Shown: positions 16,520 through 25,680, counted from the first letter of the stretch. The stretch: 64,000 nt of DNA from Nonomuraea rubra (GCF_014207985.1 NZ_JACHMI010000001.1:10337001-10401000); one strand, 5' to 3'. A program made the numbers and translations. Notes: generated by a model from the sequence alone, not told the origin.

Positions 16520-17907
16520 GGGTAGCAGTAGGAGTCGGAGGAGGCGTCGCCGCCCTGCAGGCGCACCTGGTGGGGGCGCAGGCCGCGGAAGGCGTCCCCG
16601 TGCGGGAAGAAGCGGGTGTCGAAGGTGAACGACTCCGCGTCGATCTTCGCCATCCAGGCGCCCACCCCGTCCGGGTAGAACTGGTCGTCCCAGGAGCCGT
16701 ACAGGGAGTTGGTGAGGTAGACGCGGCGGCCGTCGCGGCTGACCTCGACCATCTGCGGCCCGCCGCGCAGCGGGAGCGAGGGGTCGGCCGGGTGCGGGTT
16801 CTGGCGGGCGATGCCGCCGACCCGCAGCGAGGCCAGCTCGACCGGCTTGAACGGGTCGGACACGTCGAACTGCTTGAGCTCCCCCGTCCCCCAGCACGAG
16901 ACGTACAGCCGCTGGTCGTCCACCGACAGGGCGATGTCGGTGACCAGCGGCGGCACCGCGCCGAACGGCCGCAGGAGCGGCGGCAGGCGGTCGGCGTCCG
17001 CCGGTTCCGCCGGGATGGAGATGACCTTGCGGGCCTGCCAGCGGCCCTCCTCGTGGAACCAGACCCAGACGGACGCCGACAGGTCCTCGACGCTGACGAC
17101 CACGCCGGCGAAGCCGTACAGGCGGGTGGGGTCGTGGGCGGGGCGCAGCTCCAGGGGCATCTGGTGCTCGTCGCCCAGGTCCACCTCCTGCACGTGGGCG
17201 CGCTTGCGCAGGTCCCAGAAGTGCAGCTTGTGGCCGTACTTGCGGCCGAGCAGCAGCTCCCCGACCAGCCCGTTCTCGATCATCTGCGGCGTCCCCCACT
17301 CCGAGGAGACCAGCACGTCCTGGTTGATGTGCCACCAGAAGTCGTAGGCCAGGTACTGCGGCCCCCGGTCCAGCTCCCACTGGCCGACCACCTCGAACGT
17401 GGTGTGGTCGAGCACCGCGATGCCGCCGGGGCCGTCCCTGCCCTCGGCGCCGCCGAGCGCGGACACGTACAGCCCCTCGGGGCCGCAGTGGACGGTGTGC
17501 GGGCGCGAGTAGCCGGCGCGGCTGGCCAGCGTCTCCGGTTCGATCACCTTGACCAGCTCGGGGCTGATCCGGTCCTTGGTGTCGTAGATGTGGATGCGGG
17601 AGGAGCGCAGGCCGGGCACGACCAGGTAGCGCCGCTCCACGTGCGGGTGCGGCGCGTTCGGGCACAGGGCGCTGCTGCACGCGTTCCAGCCGAAGTGGTG
17701 CAGCTCGTCGCCGGTGTTGGGCAGGTCGGTCCAGCCTGCGACGGTGCCGTAGGCGGGCGAGGACGGGTCGGTGTCGATGACGGCGAGGGCGTCGGGCCGG
17801 GCCGCCGCCCGGTCGAAGGCGGCGACGTACGCCAGCTTCTCGGCGGGGGCGCCCGCGGCGTCTCTGGGGGACGGGTAGAAGGTGGGATCCGGAGTCCAGA
17901 GGGTCAT
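16516..17907 (-). CDS. SBP56-family selenium-binding protein (methanethiol oxidase type)
   Basis: A 463-residue beta-propeller protein of the SBP56 family, whose characterised bacterial members oxidise methanethiol to formaldehyde, H2S and H2O2 with a copper centre. HHFGWNACSSALC near residue 70, HTVHCGPEGLY, WWHINQD, DEHQMPLELRP and GGPQMVEVSRDGRRVYLTN are hallmark blocks, and the His residues and Cys expected for metal binding are present. The length is normal (about 460). ATG 17907 lies 7 nt after a good -10 (TATATC), so the message may be leaderless or nearly so, though GGAGAG also precedes it. The membrane protein downstream overlaps by 4 nt. Confidence 0.88.
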   Translation of the reverse strand: MTLWTPDPTFYPSPRDAAGAPAEKLAYVAAFDRAAARPDALAVIDTDPSSPAYGTVAGWTDLPNTGDELHHFGWNACSSALCPNAPHPHVERRYLVVPGLRSSRIHIYDTKDRISPELVKVIEPETLASRAGYSRPHTVHCGPEGLYVSALGGAEGRDGPGGIAVLDHTTFEVVGQWELDRGPQYLAYDFWWHINQDVLVSSEWGTPQMIENGLVGELLLGRKYGHKLHFWDLRKRAHVQEVDLGDEHQMPLELRPAHDPTRLYGFAGVVVSVEDLSASVWVWFHEEGRWQARKVISIPAEPADADRLPPLLRPFGAVPPLVTDIALSVDDQRLYVSCWGTGELKQFDVSDPFKPVELASLRVGGIARQNPHPADPSLPLRGGPQMVEVSRDGRRVYLTNSLYGSWDDQFYPDGVGAWMAKIDAESFTFDTRFFPHGDAFRGLRPHQVRLQGGDASSDSYCYP

Positions 17908-17914
17908 CTCTCCA

Positions 17915-17942
17915 GATATAGACCGATTCCCTACACGGTCAA
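17915..17942 (-). promoter_or_regulatory. Promoter for the SBP56 operon
   Basis: On the minus strand TTGACC (17942-17937), 16 nt, then TATATC (17920-17915) form a near-consensus sigma-70-type promoter. It overlaps the stop codon of the upstream LLM gene, so SBP56 has its own promoter. The short inverted repeat GACCG/CGGTC sits within the spacer and could be an operator. Confidence 0.55.
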
Positions 17943-18805
17943 TAGGTATTGATCTCCGCGATGCGCTCGACCAGCCCGTCCGTCTCGAAGCCGATCGGCT
18001 GCCACAACACGTGGTCGGCGCCCAGTGCCTCGGCCCGCGGCAGGTCCTCGGCGATCTGCTCGGGCGAGCCGGTGAGCGGCGCGCGCTCGTCCAGCGGGCG
18101 CTCGCTGACCGTGCCGTTCACCTGGATCACCAGCGGGCCGGAGCCGCCGGCCTTGCGGTACGTCTCGACGCCCTGCGCGAGCTGGTCCCAGTCGAACACC
18201 ACGGTGGTCAGCCCCAGGCCGAGGGCGGCCACCCGTTCGAGCGCCGCGGGCGCCGCCGCGCCGCCGAGCAGCGTCAGCCCGGTCGGCTTGGGCCCGATGC
18301 CCGACTCGGGGATCGTGTAGAAACGGCCGGAGAAGCTCACCGGGTCGGGGCCCCAGCACGCGCGCATGGCCTGCACGTGCTCGGCGAAGCCCGCCCCGCG
18401 CCGCTTGACGGGCACGCCGGCCGCCTCGAACTCCTGCTTCATCCAGCCCTGCCCCAGGCCGATCCACATGCGGCCGCCGCTGAGCCGGTCGAGCGTGGCC
18501 AGCCGCCTGGCCAGGACGACAGGAGGGTGGAACAGCGCGTCGACGACGGTGGCGCCCAGGCGGATCGTGCTGGTCCTGGCCGCGAGGTAGGCGAGCGTCT
18601 CCAGCGGGTCGTACACGCTGGCGCTCTCCTCGGGCAGCGGGATGACCTGCTCCAGCCCCAGCATCCACGGCTCGGCGGGCCGCAGCAGGCGCTCGTAGGT
18701 CCACACCGCGCCCAGCCCCGCCCGCTCGGCCGCCTGGGCCACGCGGACGATCTCCTCCGGGTCCGCCTGCGGGCCCGTCACGGGAAGTCCGATTCCGAGA
18801 TCCAT
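17939..18805 (-). CDS. LLM-class (probably F420-dependent) oxidoreductase
   Basis: A 288-residue TIM-barrel oxidoreductase of the luciferase-like family. ATG 18805 was chosen because GGAAGGAG precedes it; an upstream in-frame start has none. IGLPVTGPQADPEEIVRVAQ, the mid-barrel GGRMWIGLGQGWMKQEF and SGRFYTIPE are typical of the actinobacterial F420-using groups. The substrate is unknown. The gene is divergent from the beta-lactamase-like hydrolase at 18897 and upstream of SBP56, which has its own promoter. Confidence 0.85.
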   Translation of the reverse strand: MDLGIGLPVTGPQADPEEIVRVAQAAERAGLGAVWTYERLLRPAEPWMLGLEQVIPLPEESASVYDPLETLAYLAARTSTIRLGATVVDALFHPPVVLARRLATLDRLSGGRMWIGLGQGWMKQEFEAAGVPVKRRGAGFAEHVQAMRACWGPDPVSFSGRFYTIPESGIGPKPTGLTLLGGAAAPAALERVAALGLGLTTVVFDWDQLAQGVETYRKAGGSGPLVIQVNGTVSERPLDERAPLTGSPEQIAEDLPRAEALGADHVLWQPIGFETDGLVERIAEINTY

Positions 18806-18896
18806 CTCGTACTCCTTCCTTGTCTGCACATCTGACCAGGGCCGCGGTGGAAAGTCATCGGTTTACACGCGCCCGCTTTCGTGATGCATTCGGGAA

Positions 18897-20090
18897 ATGA
18901 CCGTGCATGGCACCTGCGACCCCCGGTTCTCCCAGGTACGCGAGGAGTTCGAGGCCAACCTGGCCCACCGCGGCGAGGTGGGCGCGTCGGTGTGCGTGAT
19001 CGTCGACGGCGAGGTGGCCGTGGACCTGTGGGGCGGGCAGGCGGCGCCCGGCCGGCCCTGGGCGAGCGACACGATCGGGCACGTGTGGTCGTGCACGAAG
19101 GGGGCGACGGCACTCTGCGCCCACGTGCTCGCCTCGCGCGGCGACCTCGACCTGGACGCGCCGGTGGTCCGCTACTGGCCCGAGTACGGCGTGCGCGGCA
19201 AGGGCGGCACGCTCGTCCGCCACCTGCTCTCCCACCAGGCCGGGCTGCCGGCGCTGCGCGAGCCGCTGCCTCCCGGCGCCTTCTACGACTGGAAGCTGAT
19301 GGCCGGGCGGCTGGCGGAGCAGGAGCCGTACTGGGAGCCGGGCACCCGGCACGGCTACCACGCGCTGACCTTCGGCTACCTGGTGGGCGAGGTGGTGCGG
19401 CGGGTGAGCGGGCGCTCGCTCGGCACGTTCTTCCGGGAGGAGGTGGCCGAGCCGCTCGGGCTGGACTTCTGGCTGGGGCTGCCCGAGGAGCAGGAGGGGC
19501 GGGTCGCGCCGACCGTGCCCGCCGATCCGCCGCAGGCGCCGGCCTCGTTCTACCTCAGGGCGTTCGGCGACCCCGCCTCGGTGCAGGCCGCGGTGCTGGC
19601 CCACGAGGGCGGGTACATGGCGGCCGGCGAGTCCGACAGCCGGGCCGCGCACGCCGCCGAGATCGGCGCCGTCGGAGGGATCACGAACGCGCGGGGCCTG
19701 GCGGGCATGTACCGCCCGCTGTCGCTGGGCGGCGGCGACCTGGTGACCAGGGAGCACCTGGCGCTCATGTCGCTGACCGCCTCGGCCGGCGCCGACGCGG
19801 TGCTGCTCGCGCCGACCCACTTCGCGCTGGGCTTCGTCAAGCAGGTGGACAACCGGCACCTGCCCGAGCCGGACAGCGAGGGTGTGCTGCTGGCGGAGAC
19901 CGCGTTCGGGCACGTGGGGATGGGCGGCTCGATCGGGTTCTGCGATCCGGCGGCGCGGCTGGCGTTCGGCTACACGATGAGCAGGCAGGGCGCCGGGCTC
20001 GGCGTGAACCCGCGCGGCCAGGCGCTGGTGGACGCGGCGTACCGGGCGCTCGGCCACCGGCAGGCCTACGGCGGCATCTGGTACGCCTGA
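18897..20090 (+). CDS. Class C beta-lactamase-like serine hydrolase/esterase
   Basis: A 397-residue serine hydrolase of the beta-lactamase/EstB family. The SxxK motif is SCTK (near residue 64), the Tyr motif is YHALTFG (about residue 155), and an HVGMGGS near residue 340 stands where KTG is in true lactamases. There is no signal peptide, so it is probably a cytoplasmic esterase or amidase and not a resistance enzyme. Length and motifs match EstB-like esterases (about 390 residues). ATG 18897 has GGGA just upstream. Confidence 0.85.
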   Translation: MTVHGTCDPRFSQVREEFEANLAHRGEVGASVCVIVDGEVAVDLWGGQAAPGRPWASDTIGHVWSCTKGATALCAHVLASRGDLDLDAPVVRYWPEYGVRGKGGTLVRHLLSHQAGLPALREPLPPGAFYDWKLMAGRLAEQEPYWEPGTRHGYHALTFGYLVGEVVRRVSGRSLGTFFREEVAEPLGLDFWLGLPEEQEGRVAPTVPADPPQAPASFYLRAFGDPASVQAAVLAHEGGYMAAGESDSRAAHAAEIGAVGGITNARGLAGMYRPLSLGGGDLVTREHLALMSLTASAGADAVLLAPTHFALGFVKQVDNRHLPEPDSEGVLLAETAFGHVGMGGSIGFCDPAARLAFGYTMSRQGAGLGVNPRGQALVDAAYRALGHRQAYGGIWYA

Positions 20091-20139
20091 CCACCCGATA
20101 CCGTGATACGTCACCAGTTCGTCCCCAGGAGCAAGCGGC

Positions 20140-20790
20140 ATGTTCTTCGGCATCAAGGATCTCTGGACCTACGTCGTCGGCGCCTTCCTGATCATCCTCC
20201 TGCCCGGCCCGAACTCCCTGTACGTGCTCTCCTACGCCGCCCGCCACGGCGTCCGGCAGGGATACCGGGCCGCGGCGGGCGTCTTCGTCGGCGACACGGT
20301 GCTGATGTTCCTCAGCGCCGCCGGCGCCGCCTCGCTCCTGCGGGCCAACCCGCTGCTGTTCACGATCGTCAAGTACGCCGGGGCCGGCTACCTGGCCTGG
20401 ATCGGGTTCCAGATGATCCGCGGCGCCTGGAGGTCGTGGCGGTCCGCTCAGGCGGCTGAGGCACCCGCGGTGGAGGAGGCCGGCCGTACGCGGCCGTTCC
20501 GCAAGGCCCTGACGATCAGCCTGCTGAACCCCAAGGCCATCCTCTTCTTCGTCTCGTTCTTCGTGCAGTTCGTGGACCCGGCCTACGCCAACCCCGCGCT
20601 GTCGTTCGTCATCCTGGGCGCGGTCATCCAGGTCTTCAGCTTCCTCTACCTGACCGCCCTGATCTTCGGCGGCACTTTCCTGGCCGCGCAGTTCCGCCGC
20701 CACCGCCGGCTCAGCGCCGGGCTCACCTCCGGCGTCGGCGCCGTCTTCCTGGGGTTCGGCGCGAAACTCGCCACAGCGTCACTCGGATGA
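20140..20790 (+). CDS. LysE/RhtB-family amino-acid exporter
   Basis: A 216-residue protein with six predicted membrane segments. The N-terminal LLPGPNSLYVLSYAARHG block, GVFVGDTVLMFL, and the mid-protein ISLLNPKAILFFVSFFVQF are signatures of the LysE/RhtB exporters, closest to the LeuE type. It probably exports an amino acid or analogue to relieve toxicity. It stands alone between the serine hydrolase (49 nt upstream) and a 213-bp gap. AGGAGCAAG lies 7 nt before ATG. Confidence 0.9.
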   Translation: MFFGIKDLWTYVVGAFLIILLPGPNSLYVLSYAARHGVRQGYRAAAGVFVGDTVLMFLSAAGAASLLRANPLLFTIVKYAGAGYLAWIGFQMIRGAWRSWRSAQAAEAPAVEEAGRTRPFRKALTISLLNPKAILFFVSFFVQFVDPAYANPALSFVILGAVIQVFSFLYLTALIFGGTFLAAQFRRHRRLSAGLTSGVGAVFLGFGAKLATASLG

Positions 20791-21003
20791 AAGCCGTATT
20801 CAAGGGTGCGCTGTTTTCGTGGACACAGATGGAACGCGTCAAAAGAGGCAGTCCCATCCCTTCTCCTCGGGTACGGTAAGCCACCGGCGTGCTTCCCGGG
20901 ACGGCGGTGATGGACGCATCGGGACGTCGAGCGGTCCATCCGGAATGCCTGGTCCCACGAAGCCCGGGTAGACGTCGATCGTCGGCCTATCTGCGGAGCA
21001 GCC

Positions 21004-21645
21004 TTGAACCATCCAACGGTCACCCTCCCACGCCTCACCGCGCTCGCCCGGCAGGCGGCTCCCCGGCTGCTCGAAGGCGTGGTCGCCCCCCTCGCCGTGT
21101 TCTACCTCGCCATGGTGGTCCTCGGTTTCAAGTGGGCCCTGGCCCTCACCGTCGCCTGGGTCTACCTGGGCGTGGCCTGGCGGCTCGTCAAGCGGGTCAA
21201 GGTGCCCGCCACCATGTACCTGGCCGCGTTCGCGATCACCATCCGGGCGATCGTGGCGTTCTGGACCGGCACCTGGATGTGGTTCTTCATCCAGCCCGAG
21301 ATGGGCACGATCTGCATCAGCATCGCCTTCCTCGCCTCCGTGCGGCTGAACAGGCCGCTCGTGCAGAAGCTCACGCTCGACTACATCCATCTGCCGTCGG
21401 CGGTGCTCAAGCACGAGCGGGTGCGGCGGTTCTTCGCCAGGATCACGCTGCTGTGGGCATTCGTGCTGCTGATGAACTCCACGCTGAGCATCTTCCTGGC
21501 GGTCTACGAGTCGATCGGCGGCTCGCTCGGTGCGTTCATGATCATGCGTACGTCAGCGGTGGCCGTGATCAGCGGTACGGCGATCGTGTTCTCGATCCTC
21601 GCCTTCAAGCGGCTCCTGCGCCGGCTGCACGTCGCTCACGCCTGA
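21004..21645 (+). CDS. VC0807-like integral membrane protein
   Basis: A 213-residue protein with five or six membrane helices. It starts at TTG 21004 with GGAG 5 nt upstream. GVVAPLAVFYLAMVVLGFKW and TGTWMWFFIQPEMGTICISIAFL resemble the VC0807 family of uncharacterised membrane proteins. No catalytic motif is visible. The last 93 bp overlap the convergent minus-strand membrane protein. The 213 bp upstream hold no gene I can support. Confidence 0.65.
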   Translation: MNHPTVTLPRLTALARQAAPRLLEGVVAPLAVFYLAMVVLGFKWALALTVAWVYLGVAWRLVKRVKVPATMYLAAFAITIRAIVAFWTGTWMWFFIQPEMGTICISIAFLASVRLNRPLVQKLTLDYIHLPSAVLKHERVRRFFARITLLWAFVLLMNSTLSIFLAVYESIGGSLGAFMIMRTSAVAVISGTAIVFSILAFKRLLRRLHVAHA

Positions 21646-22575
21646 CCGCTCCATCAGCAGGAACGCCCCGCAGATCCCCATGACCAGCCCGGTCAGCATG
21701 CCGAACAGCTCCACCAGGTCCGCCGGGCCGCCCGCCCCCGCGGCCAGCGGCCCGCCCACGGACCGGACGATCATCGCATAGAGGCCCCAGCCGAACAGGG
21801 AGCCCGAGCCCAGCCAGACCGCCGCCAGCGGGCGCCGGAACGGGCCGCGGCCCCGCCCGCGGACGATCACGACCAGCGCGACGGCCCCGGCGATCGCGAG
21901 CAGGCCCTTGAGCCCGCTCTGCGCCGCCCCCGCCGCCGGGCCCTCGAAGGCCCGCACGAGCCGCGCTCCGCCCAGCACCACGGCCACCGGCAGCGCGCCC
22001 CAGGCCAGGACCGCCTGAAGCGGCCTGGTGAGGCTGGGGTAGGGCAGGCCGACGGGCGTGGTGAAGGCGGCCGGCCAGCGGTCGCGGGCGTACAGGGCGA
22101 AGGCCGTCATGAGGCCGATGCCCTGCGTCAGGAAGCCGGCGTAGACCATCATGTAGACCCACGGCTCGATGGGGCCGCCGCTGAACGCGGCCGTCCCCGC
22201 CGCCGCGACGATGATCGGCGCGGTGACGACGATCACGGACAGCAGGCCGGTGCCCACCCAGAGCGGGAGCAGCACCAGCGGGGCGGGCAGCCGCATGCCC
22301 CAGCGCGCGGTGAAGGCCAGCGCCAGCAGCAGGCCCACGGCGTCCATGCCGAAGGTCATCGCGTTCAGCCCGATCATCGCCGGGTCGTTCATCAGGCCCG
22401 GGTCGCCGACGCCGAGTGAGCTGCCGGTCAGCCAGAGGATCTTGATCGTGAGGTAGGGCAGCATGGCCGCCACCGCCACGATCGCGGCGGTACGGCGGCC
22501 GATGCCGGGCGCGGGGTCCGTGAGGCTCACGGAGCGCCGGGGTCGGTGGCCGGTGCTCGGTGCGGGTTGCGTCAT
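21553..22575 (-). CDS. Hypothetical polytopic membrane protein downstream of a histidine kinase
   Basis: A 340-residue protein with about eight hydrophobic segments. I do not recognise a family. It starts at ATG 22575, 40 bp after the stop of the orphan histidine kinase, so the two are probably one transcript. The charged C-terminus (PLEGEDREHDRRTADHGHR) overlaps the convergent gene at 21004-21645 and may be an extension due to loss of an earlier stop. It may be the sensed or regulated partner of the kinase (inference). Confidence 0.6.
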   Translation of the reverse strand: MTQPAPSTGHRPRRSVSLTDPAPGIGRRTAAIVAVAAMLPYLTIKILWLTGSSLGVGDPGLMNDPAMIGLNAMTFGMDAVGLLLALAFTARWGMRLPAPLVLLPLWVGTGLLSVIVVTAPIIVAAAGTAAFSGGPIEPWVYMMVYAGFLTQGIGLMTAFALYARDRWPAAFTTPVGLPYPSLTRPLQAVLAWGALPVAVVLGGARLVRAFEGPAAGAAQSGLKGLLAIAGAVALVVIVRGRGRGPFRRPLAAVWLGSGSLFGWGLYAMIVRSVGGPLAAGAGGPADLVELFGMLTGLVMGICGAFLLMERSGVSDVQPAQEPLEGEDREHDRRTADHGHR

Positions 22576-22615
22576 GCTCCGAGCCTCGCGTCCGGGGCGG
22601 CCTGAGCCCTCCCGC

Positions 22616-23767
22616 CTAGCGGGGATCCTCCTCCCCCTCGCGGGGGAGTGTCACGGTCAGCTCGAAGCCGTCGCCCGACGGCCCGGCGGTGAGGGTGCCG
22701 CCGGCCAGGCGTACGCGCTCGCGCAGGCCCGCCAGCCCCAGGCCGCCGGTCCTGGCGGTGGGCCGGGAGCGCGGCGGCCCGTTGCGTACGCGGACCAGGT
22801 GCGGCGCGACCGAGACCGTCACGGCGGCGCCCGGCGCGTGCTTGGCGGCGTTGGTGAGCCCCTCCTGCACCACGGCGGCGGCCAAGCCGGGCACCGGCCC
22901 AGGGGCGAGGTCGAGGGAGATCCGCATGCCGGAGTCGGCGGCCCTGCGCACCAGCTCCGGCACGTCCTCGCCGACGGGGGCCAGCGGCGCCGCGTCGGAG
23001 TCCTCGCGCAGCAGCCCGATGATCTGGCGCAGCCGCTCGGTGGCGTCGGCCGCCGCGAGCCGCAGCTCCCCCGCCGCCCTGACCTGGGCGGGGGCGAGCC
23101 CGGGAGCCAGCTCCAGCCCCGCCGCCCTGACCGCGATCAGGGCCAGGTCGTGGCCGAGGGAGTCGTGCATCTCGCGCGCGATCCTGGCCCGCTCCCGCAG
23201 CCTGGCCTGCGCCTCGGCCGACGTCCTGGCCTGCCGCCGCTGCTGCAGCAGCTTGCGGCGCAGCACCCCGAACAGGTGCGGCACCACGTACGTGCCGACG
23301 ACCGCGGTCACCATCGACACCCACAGCGCCAGGTCGCCACCCTTGCTCACCACCACCACCACGCCCACCAGCGCGATCACGCAGAACGCCACCAGCGCGG
23401 GCCACCCCCTGGCCATCCGCCGCCCGGTCAGGTACGCGTACCAGGCGATGAACGGCGACGTCGGCAGCAGCGGCAGGATCTTGACGTTCCGCCGGGGCAG
23501 CAGCCAGCTCAGGTCCACGGTCGCGAACCCCTCGCTGAACCGCCACGGCCCCAGCGGCAGCAGCAGCACCAGGGCGGCCAGCGGGTACGGCCGCCCGACG
23601 AGCACGGCCACCGCCGCGAGCACCCACCGGGGCACGGTCACCATGCCGAACCCGGCGGGGTCCTTGAACGGGTCGGGCCCCATGGCGGCGATGAAGACGC
23701 CGAGCGCGAAGAAGAGCAGCAGGTCATAGACCACCTGGCGGCGGTTCTCCCGGCGAAGACGCTTCAC
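22616..23767 (-). CDS. NarL-type sensor histidine kinase (HisKA_3), orphan
   Basis: A 383-residue membrane kinase. Five hydrophobic segments occupy about residues 10-170, then a cytoplasmic coiled segment leads to the HisKA_3 box REMHDSLGHDLALI, N-box QEGLTNAAKHAPGA and G-box GGLGLAGLRERV. All three are intact. GTG 23767 is preferred because TACCGT lies 7 nt upstream and the basic N-terminus reads naturally; a GTG at 23824 would add 19 residues and run into a repeat site. No response regulator lies next to it, although such kinases are normally paired with a LuxR-type regulator. Its partner must be elsewhere or lost. Confidence 0.88.
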   Translation of the reverse strand: MKRLRRENRRQVVYDLLLFFALGVFIAAMGPDPFKDPAGFGMVTVPRWVLAAVAVLVGRPYPLAALVLLLPLGPWRFSEGFATVDLSWLLPRRNVKILPLLPTSPFIAWYAYLTGRRMARGWPALVAFCVIALVGVVVVVSKGGDLALWVSMVTAVVGTYVVPHLFGVLRRKLLQQRRQARTSAEAQARLRERARIAREMHDSLGHDLALIAVRAAGLELAPGLAPAQVRAAGELRLAAADATERLRQIIGLLREDSDAAPLAPVGEDVPELVRRAADSGMRISLDLAPGPVPGLAAAVVQEGLTNAAKHAPGAAVTVSVAPHLVRVRNGPPRSRPTARTGGLGLAGLRERVRLAGGTLTAGPSGDGFELTVTLPREGEEDPR

Positions 23768-23823
23768 CGCACCGACGGTAGCGGCAGCGCGGGGACGCGG
23801 ACGCCGTCCGAAGTCGGGTGGCA

Positions 23824-23977
23824 CCCCCGACGAAAGTCAGGGTGGGGTGCCGTCCACCTCCTTGGTAGGGCTAGCCCTACCACGAATGCGCCTATCTCCA
23901 CTCCTGATTCCGCCGGTCGGAACCGGTTTGATCGTAGGTGTCATCCGGAGGTCGCAGGCCCTGCCCCCGACGAAAGT
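23824..23977. promoter_or_regulatory. Two identical 14-bp boxes CCCCCGACGAAAGT
   Basis: The 391 bp between the kinase start and the dedA-type gene at 24159 hold no gene. They contain CCCCCGACGAAAGT twice, at 23824-23837 and 23964-23977, exactly 140 bp apart. In both copies the 5' C-run is followed by a partly complementary G-run, giving small hairpins. GACGAAAGT-type half-sites are typical of NarL/LuxR regulators, so these could be sites of the missing partner of the kinase (inference). Confidence 0.5.
23863..23882. promoter_or_regulatory. Perfect 20-bp palindrome between the two boxes
   Basis: TGGTAGGGCTAGCCCTACCA at 23863-23882 is a perfect 20-bp palindrome with no spacer, centred on CTAG. 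It lies between the two 14-bp boxes in the divergent region and looks like the operator of a dimeric repressor. No regulator gene is adjacent. Confidence 0.55.
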
Positions 23978-24158
23978 AGGGGGTAGCGCGTGCCGATCGT
24001 CCGATGTGCCGTGACCTGCGGAGTTTCTACCTTCAAGGGGTATCGGCCCTGACCCCCGTAGGGGAAAGGACCGCGTTCGACCGGGGGCATCCCCGATGTT
24101 CCCGGACGTCGCACGCCGCCAGGCTGTGTGAGTGCCCTAACGATCGGAGTACACGCTC

Positions 24159-24776
24159 ATGTCGCACGCCATCCTCGACCTCGTCGAGCAGGTGATGTCG
24201 TCGCCGTGGCTGTATGTCGCGCTGTTCGCCCTGGCGCTGCTCGACGGGTTCTTCCCCGTCGTGCCCGCCGAGACGTCGGTGATCACGGCGGGGGTGTTCG
24301 CCGCCGCCGGCGACACGAACCTGGCCCTGGTCATCCTGGTGGCCGCGCTCGGCGCGTTCGCCGGGGACCACATCTCCTACCTGATCGGCAACAAGTCGGC
24401 GGGCAGGCTGCGGAACAAGAAGGCGTTCGTCTGGGCGCGCAAGGCCCTGGAAGAGCGGGGCGGGCTCGTCCTGGTCGTGGCCAGGTACATCCCCGGGGGG
24501 CGTACCGCGACCACGCTGACCATGGGCGCGGTGCGGCATCCGCTGCGCTCGTTCACCTTCTTCGACGCGATCGCGACCAGCTCGTGGGCGGTGTACTCCG
24601 GGCTGATCGGCTTCTTCGGCGGCATGGCGTTCGAGAACGACCCGATCAAGGGCCTGCTGCTCGGCCTGGGCATCGCGCTGTCCATCACCGCCGTGGTGGA
24701 GATCGTGCGCTGGGTCAGGAAGAAGCGCGCCATCAAGGCTTCCCCGGAACGTCTTCCTGCGGACACGTCCGTTTGA
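24159..24776 (+). CDS. DedA-family membrane protein
   Basis: A 205-residue DedA/VTT-domain protein. Members are now viewed as lipid scramblases or flippases, including for undecaprenyl phosphate. The family's acidic motif appears in PVVPAETSVITAG and the basic one in VARYIPGGRTATT. About four to five membrane segments are visible. ATG 24159 has a GGAG 9 nt upstream. It is first in a plus-strand run with a DMT transporter, a GT4 glycosyltransferase and a DUF998 protein, which suggests a lipid-linked sugar process at the membrane (inference). Confidence 0.88.
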   Translation: MSHAILDLVEQVMSSPWLYVALFALALLDGFFPVVPAETSVITAGVFAAAGDTNLALVILVAALGAFAGDHISYLIGNKSAGRLRNKKAFVWARKALEERGGLVLVVARYIPGGRTATTLTMGAVRHPLRSFTFFDAIATSSWAVYSGLIGFFGGMAFENDPIKGLLLGLGIALSITAVVEIVRWVRKKRAIKASPERLPADTSV

Positions 24777-24812
24777 CCCTGCCTGGCAACCATCCGTCTG
24801 AAAGGAGTGCGC

Positions 24813-25625
24813 ATGACTGTGCTGGCCGCGGTGATCGCCCTGGTCGGTTCGCTGTTCTTCGCGCTCGGGGCCGCACTGCAGCAGTTCGAGGCGGTCGGCT
24901 CCGCCAAGCCGGGGCTGCTCGCGCTGCTCCGGAGGCCGCGCTGGCTGCTCGGCGGCGCGTCCATCCTGGCGGGTGGTGGCCTGCACATCGTCGCACTCGG
25001 GCTCGGACCGCTGACGATCGTGCAGCCGATGGGGGTGGCCAGCCTGCTGTTCGCACTGCCCCTGGCCGCCACGCTGCACGGCCGCCGGCCGTCGCGCGCC
25101 GAGCTGGTCTCGGCCGGCGTGGTGGCGGTCGGGCTGATCGGGCTGGTGTTGCTGGTCCCCGAGTCGCACGGCCCCACCTACCTCAGCCCGAACGGCGTGC
25201 TCACGCTGCTGGGCGTGGCGGGGGTGGCGGCGGTGCTGCTGTGGGCCGGCTCGAAGGCGGTCTCGCCCGCCGGCCGGGCGGCGCTGCTGGCGACCAGCTC
25301 AGGAGTGCTGTACGGCGCCACCGCCACCCTCATGCGGGTGCTGGTGGACGGCGCCTGGAACTGGTGGTACCTGCTGGCGCTGCCGATCCCCGCGCTGCTG
25401 GCGCTGATGATGCTCCAGCGGGCCTACGCCGTCGGGCACTTCGGTGTCTCCTTCGCCTCGCTGCAGATCGCCGACCCGCTGACCGCGGTGGCGTTCGGCG
25501 CGCTGCTGCTGGGCGAGCCGCTGCCGACCGGGATCCTGCCGGTCCTGGCGGCCCTGCTGACCGCCGCGGGCACCGTCGCCCTGGCGCGGACCAGCCCGCT
25601 GGAGGCCCATCACGACCCCGCATGA
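24813..25625 (+). CDS. DMT-superfamily membrane transporter
   Basis: A 270-residue protein with nine or ten membrane helices of the drug/metabolite transporter fold, related to NIPA/DUF-type actinobacterial members. ATG 24813 is used because AAAGGAG precedes it. GSLFFALGAALQQFEAVGS at the N-terminus and LTIVQPMGVASLLFALPL are characteristic. The second half repeats the pattern (FASLQIADPLTAVAFGALLLGEPLP). The substrate is unknown. It lies 36 nt after dedA and 55 nt before the glycosyltransferase. Confidence 0.85.
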   Translation: MTVLAAVIALVGSLFFALGAALQQFEAVGSAKPGLLALLRRPRWLLGGASILAGGGLHIVALGLGPLTIVQPMGVASLLFALPLAATLHGRRPSRAELVSAGVVAVGLIGLVLLVPESHGPTYLSPNGVLTLLGVAGVAAVLLWAGSKAVSPAGRAALLATSSGVLYGATATLMRVLVDGAWNWWYLLALPIPALLALMMLQRAYAVGHFGVSFASLQIADPLTAVAFGALLLGEPLPTGILPVLAALLTAAGTVALARTSPLEAHHDPA

Positions 25626-25680
25626 GATTCCCCCGTTCACGGCTCTCCCCAAGCCATCCCTGACATCGGAGTTCATCGAC

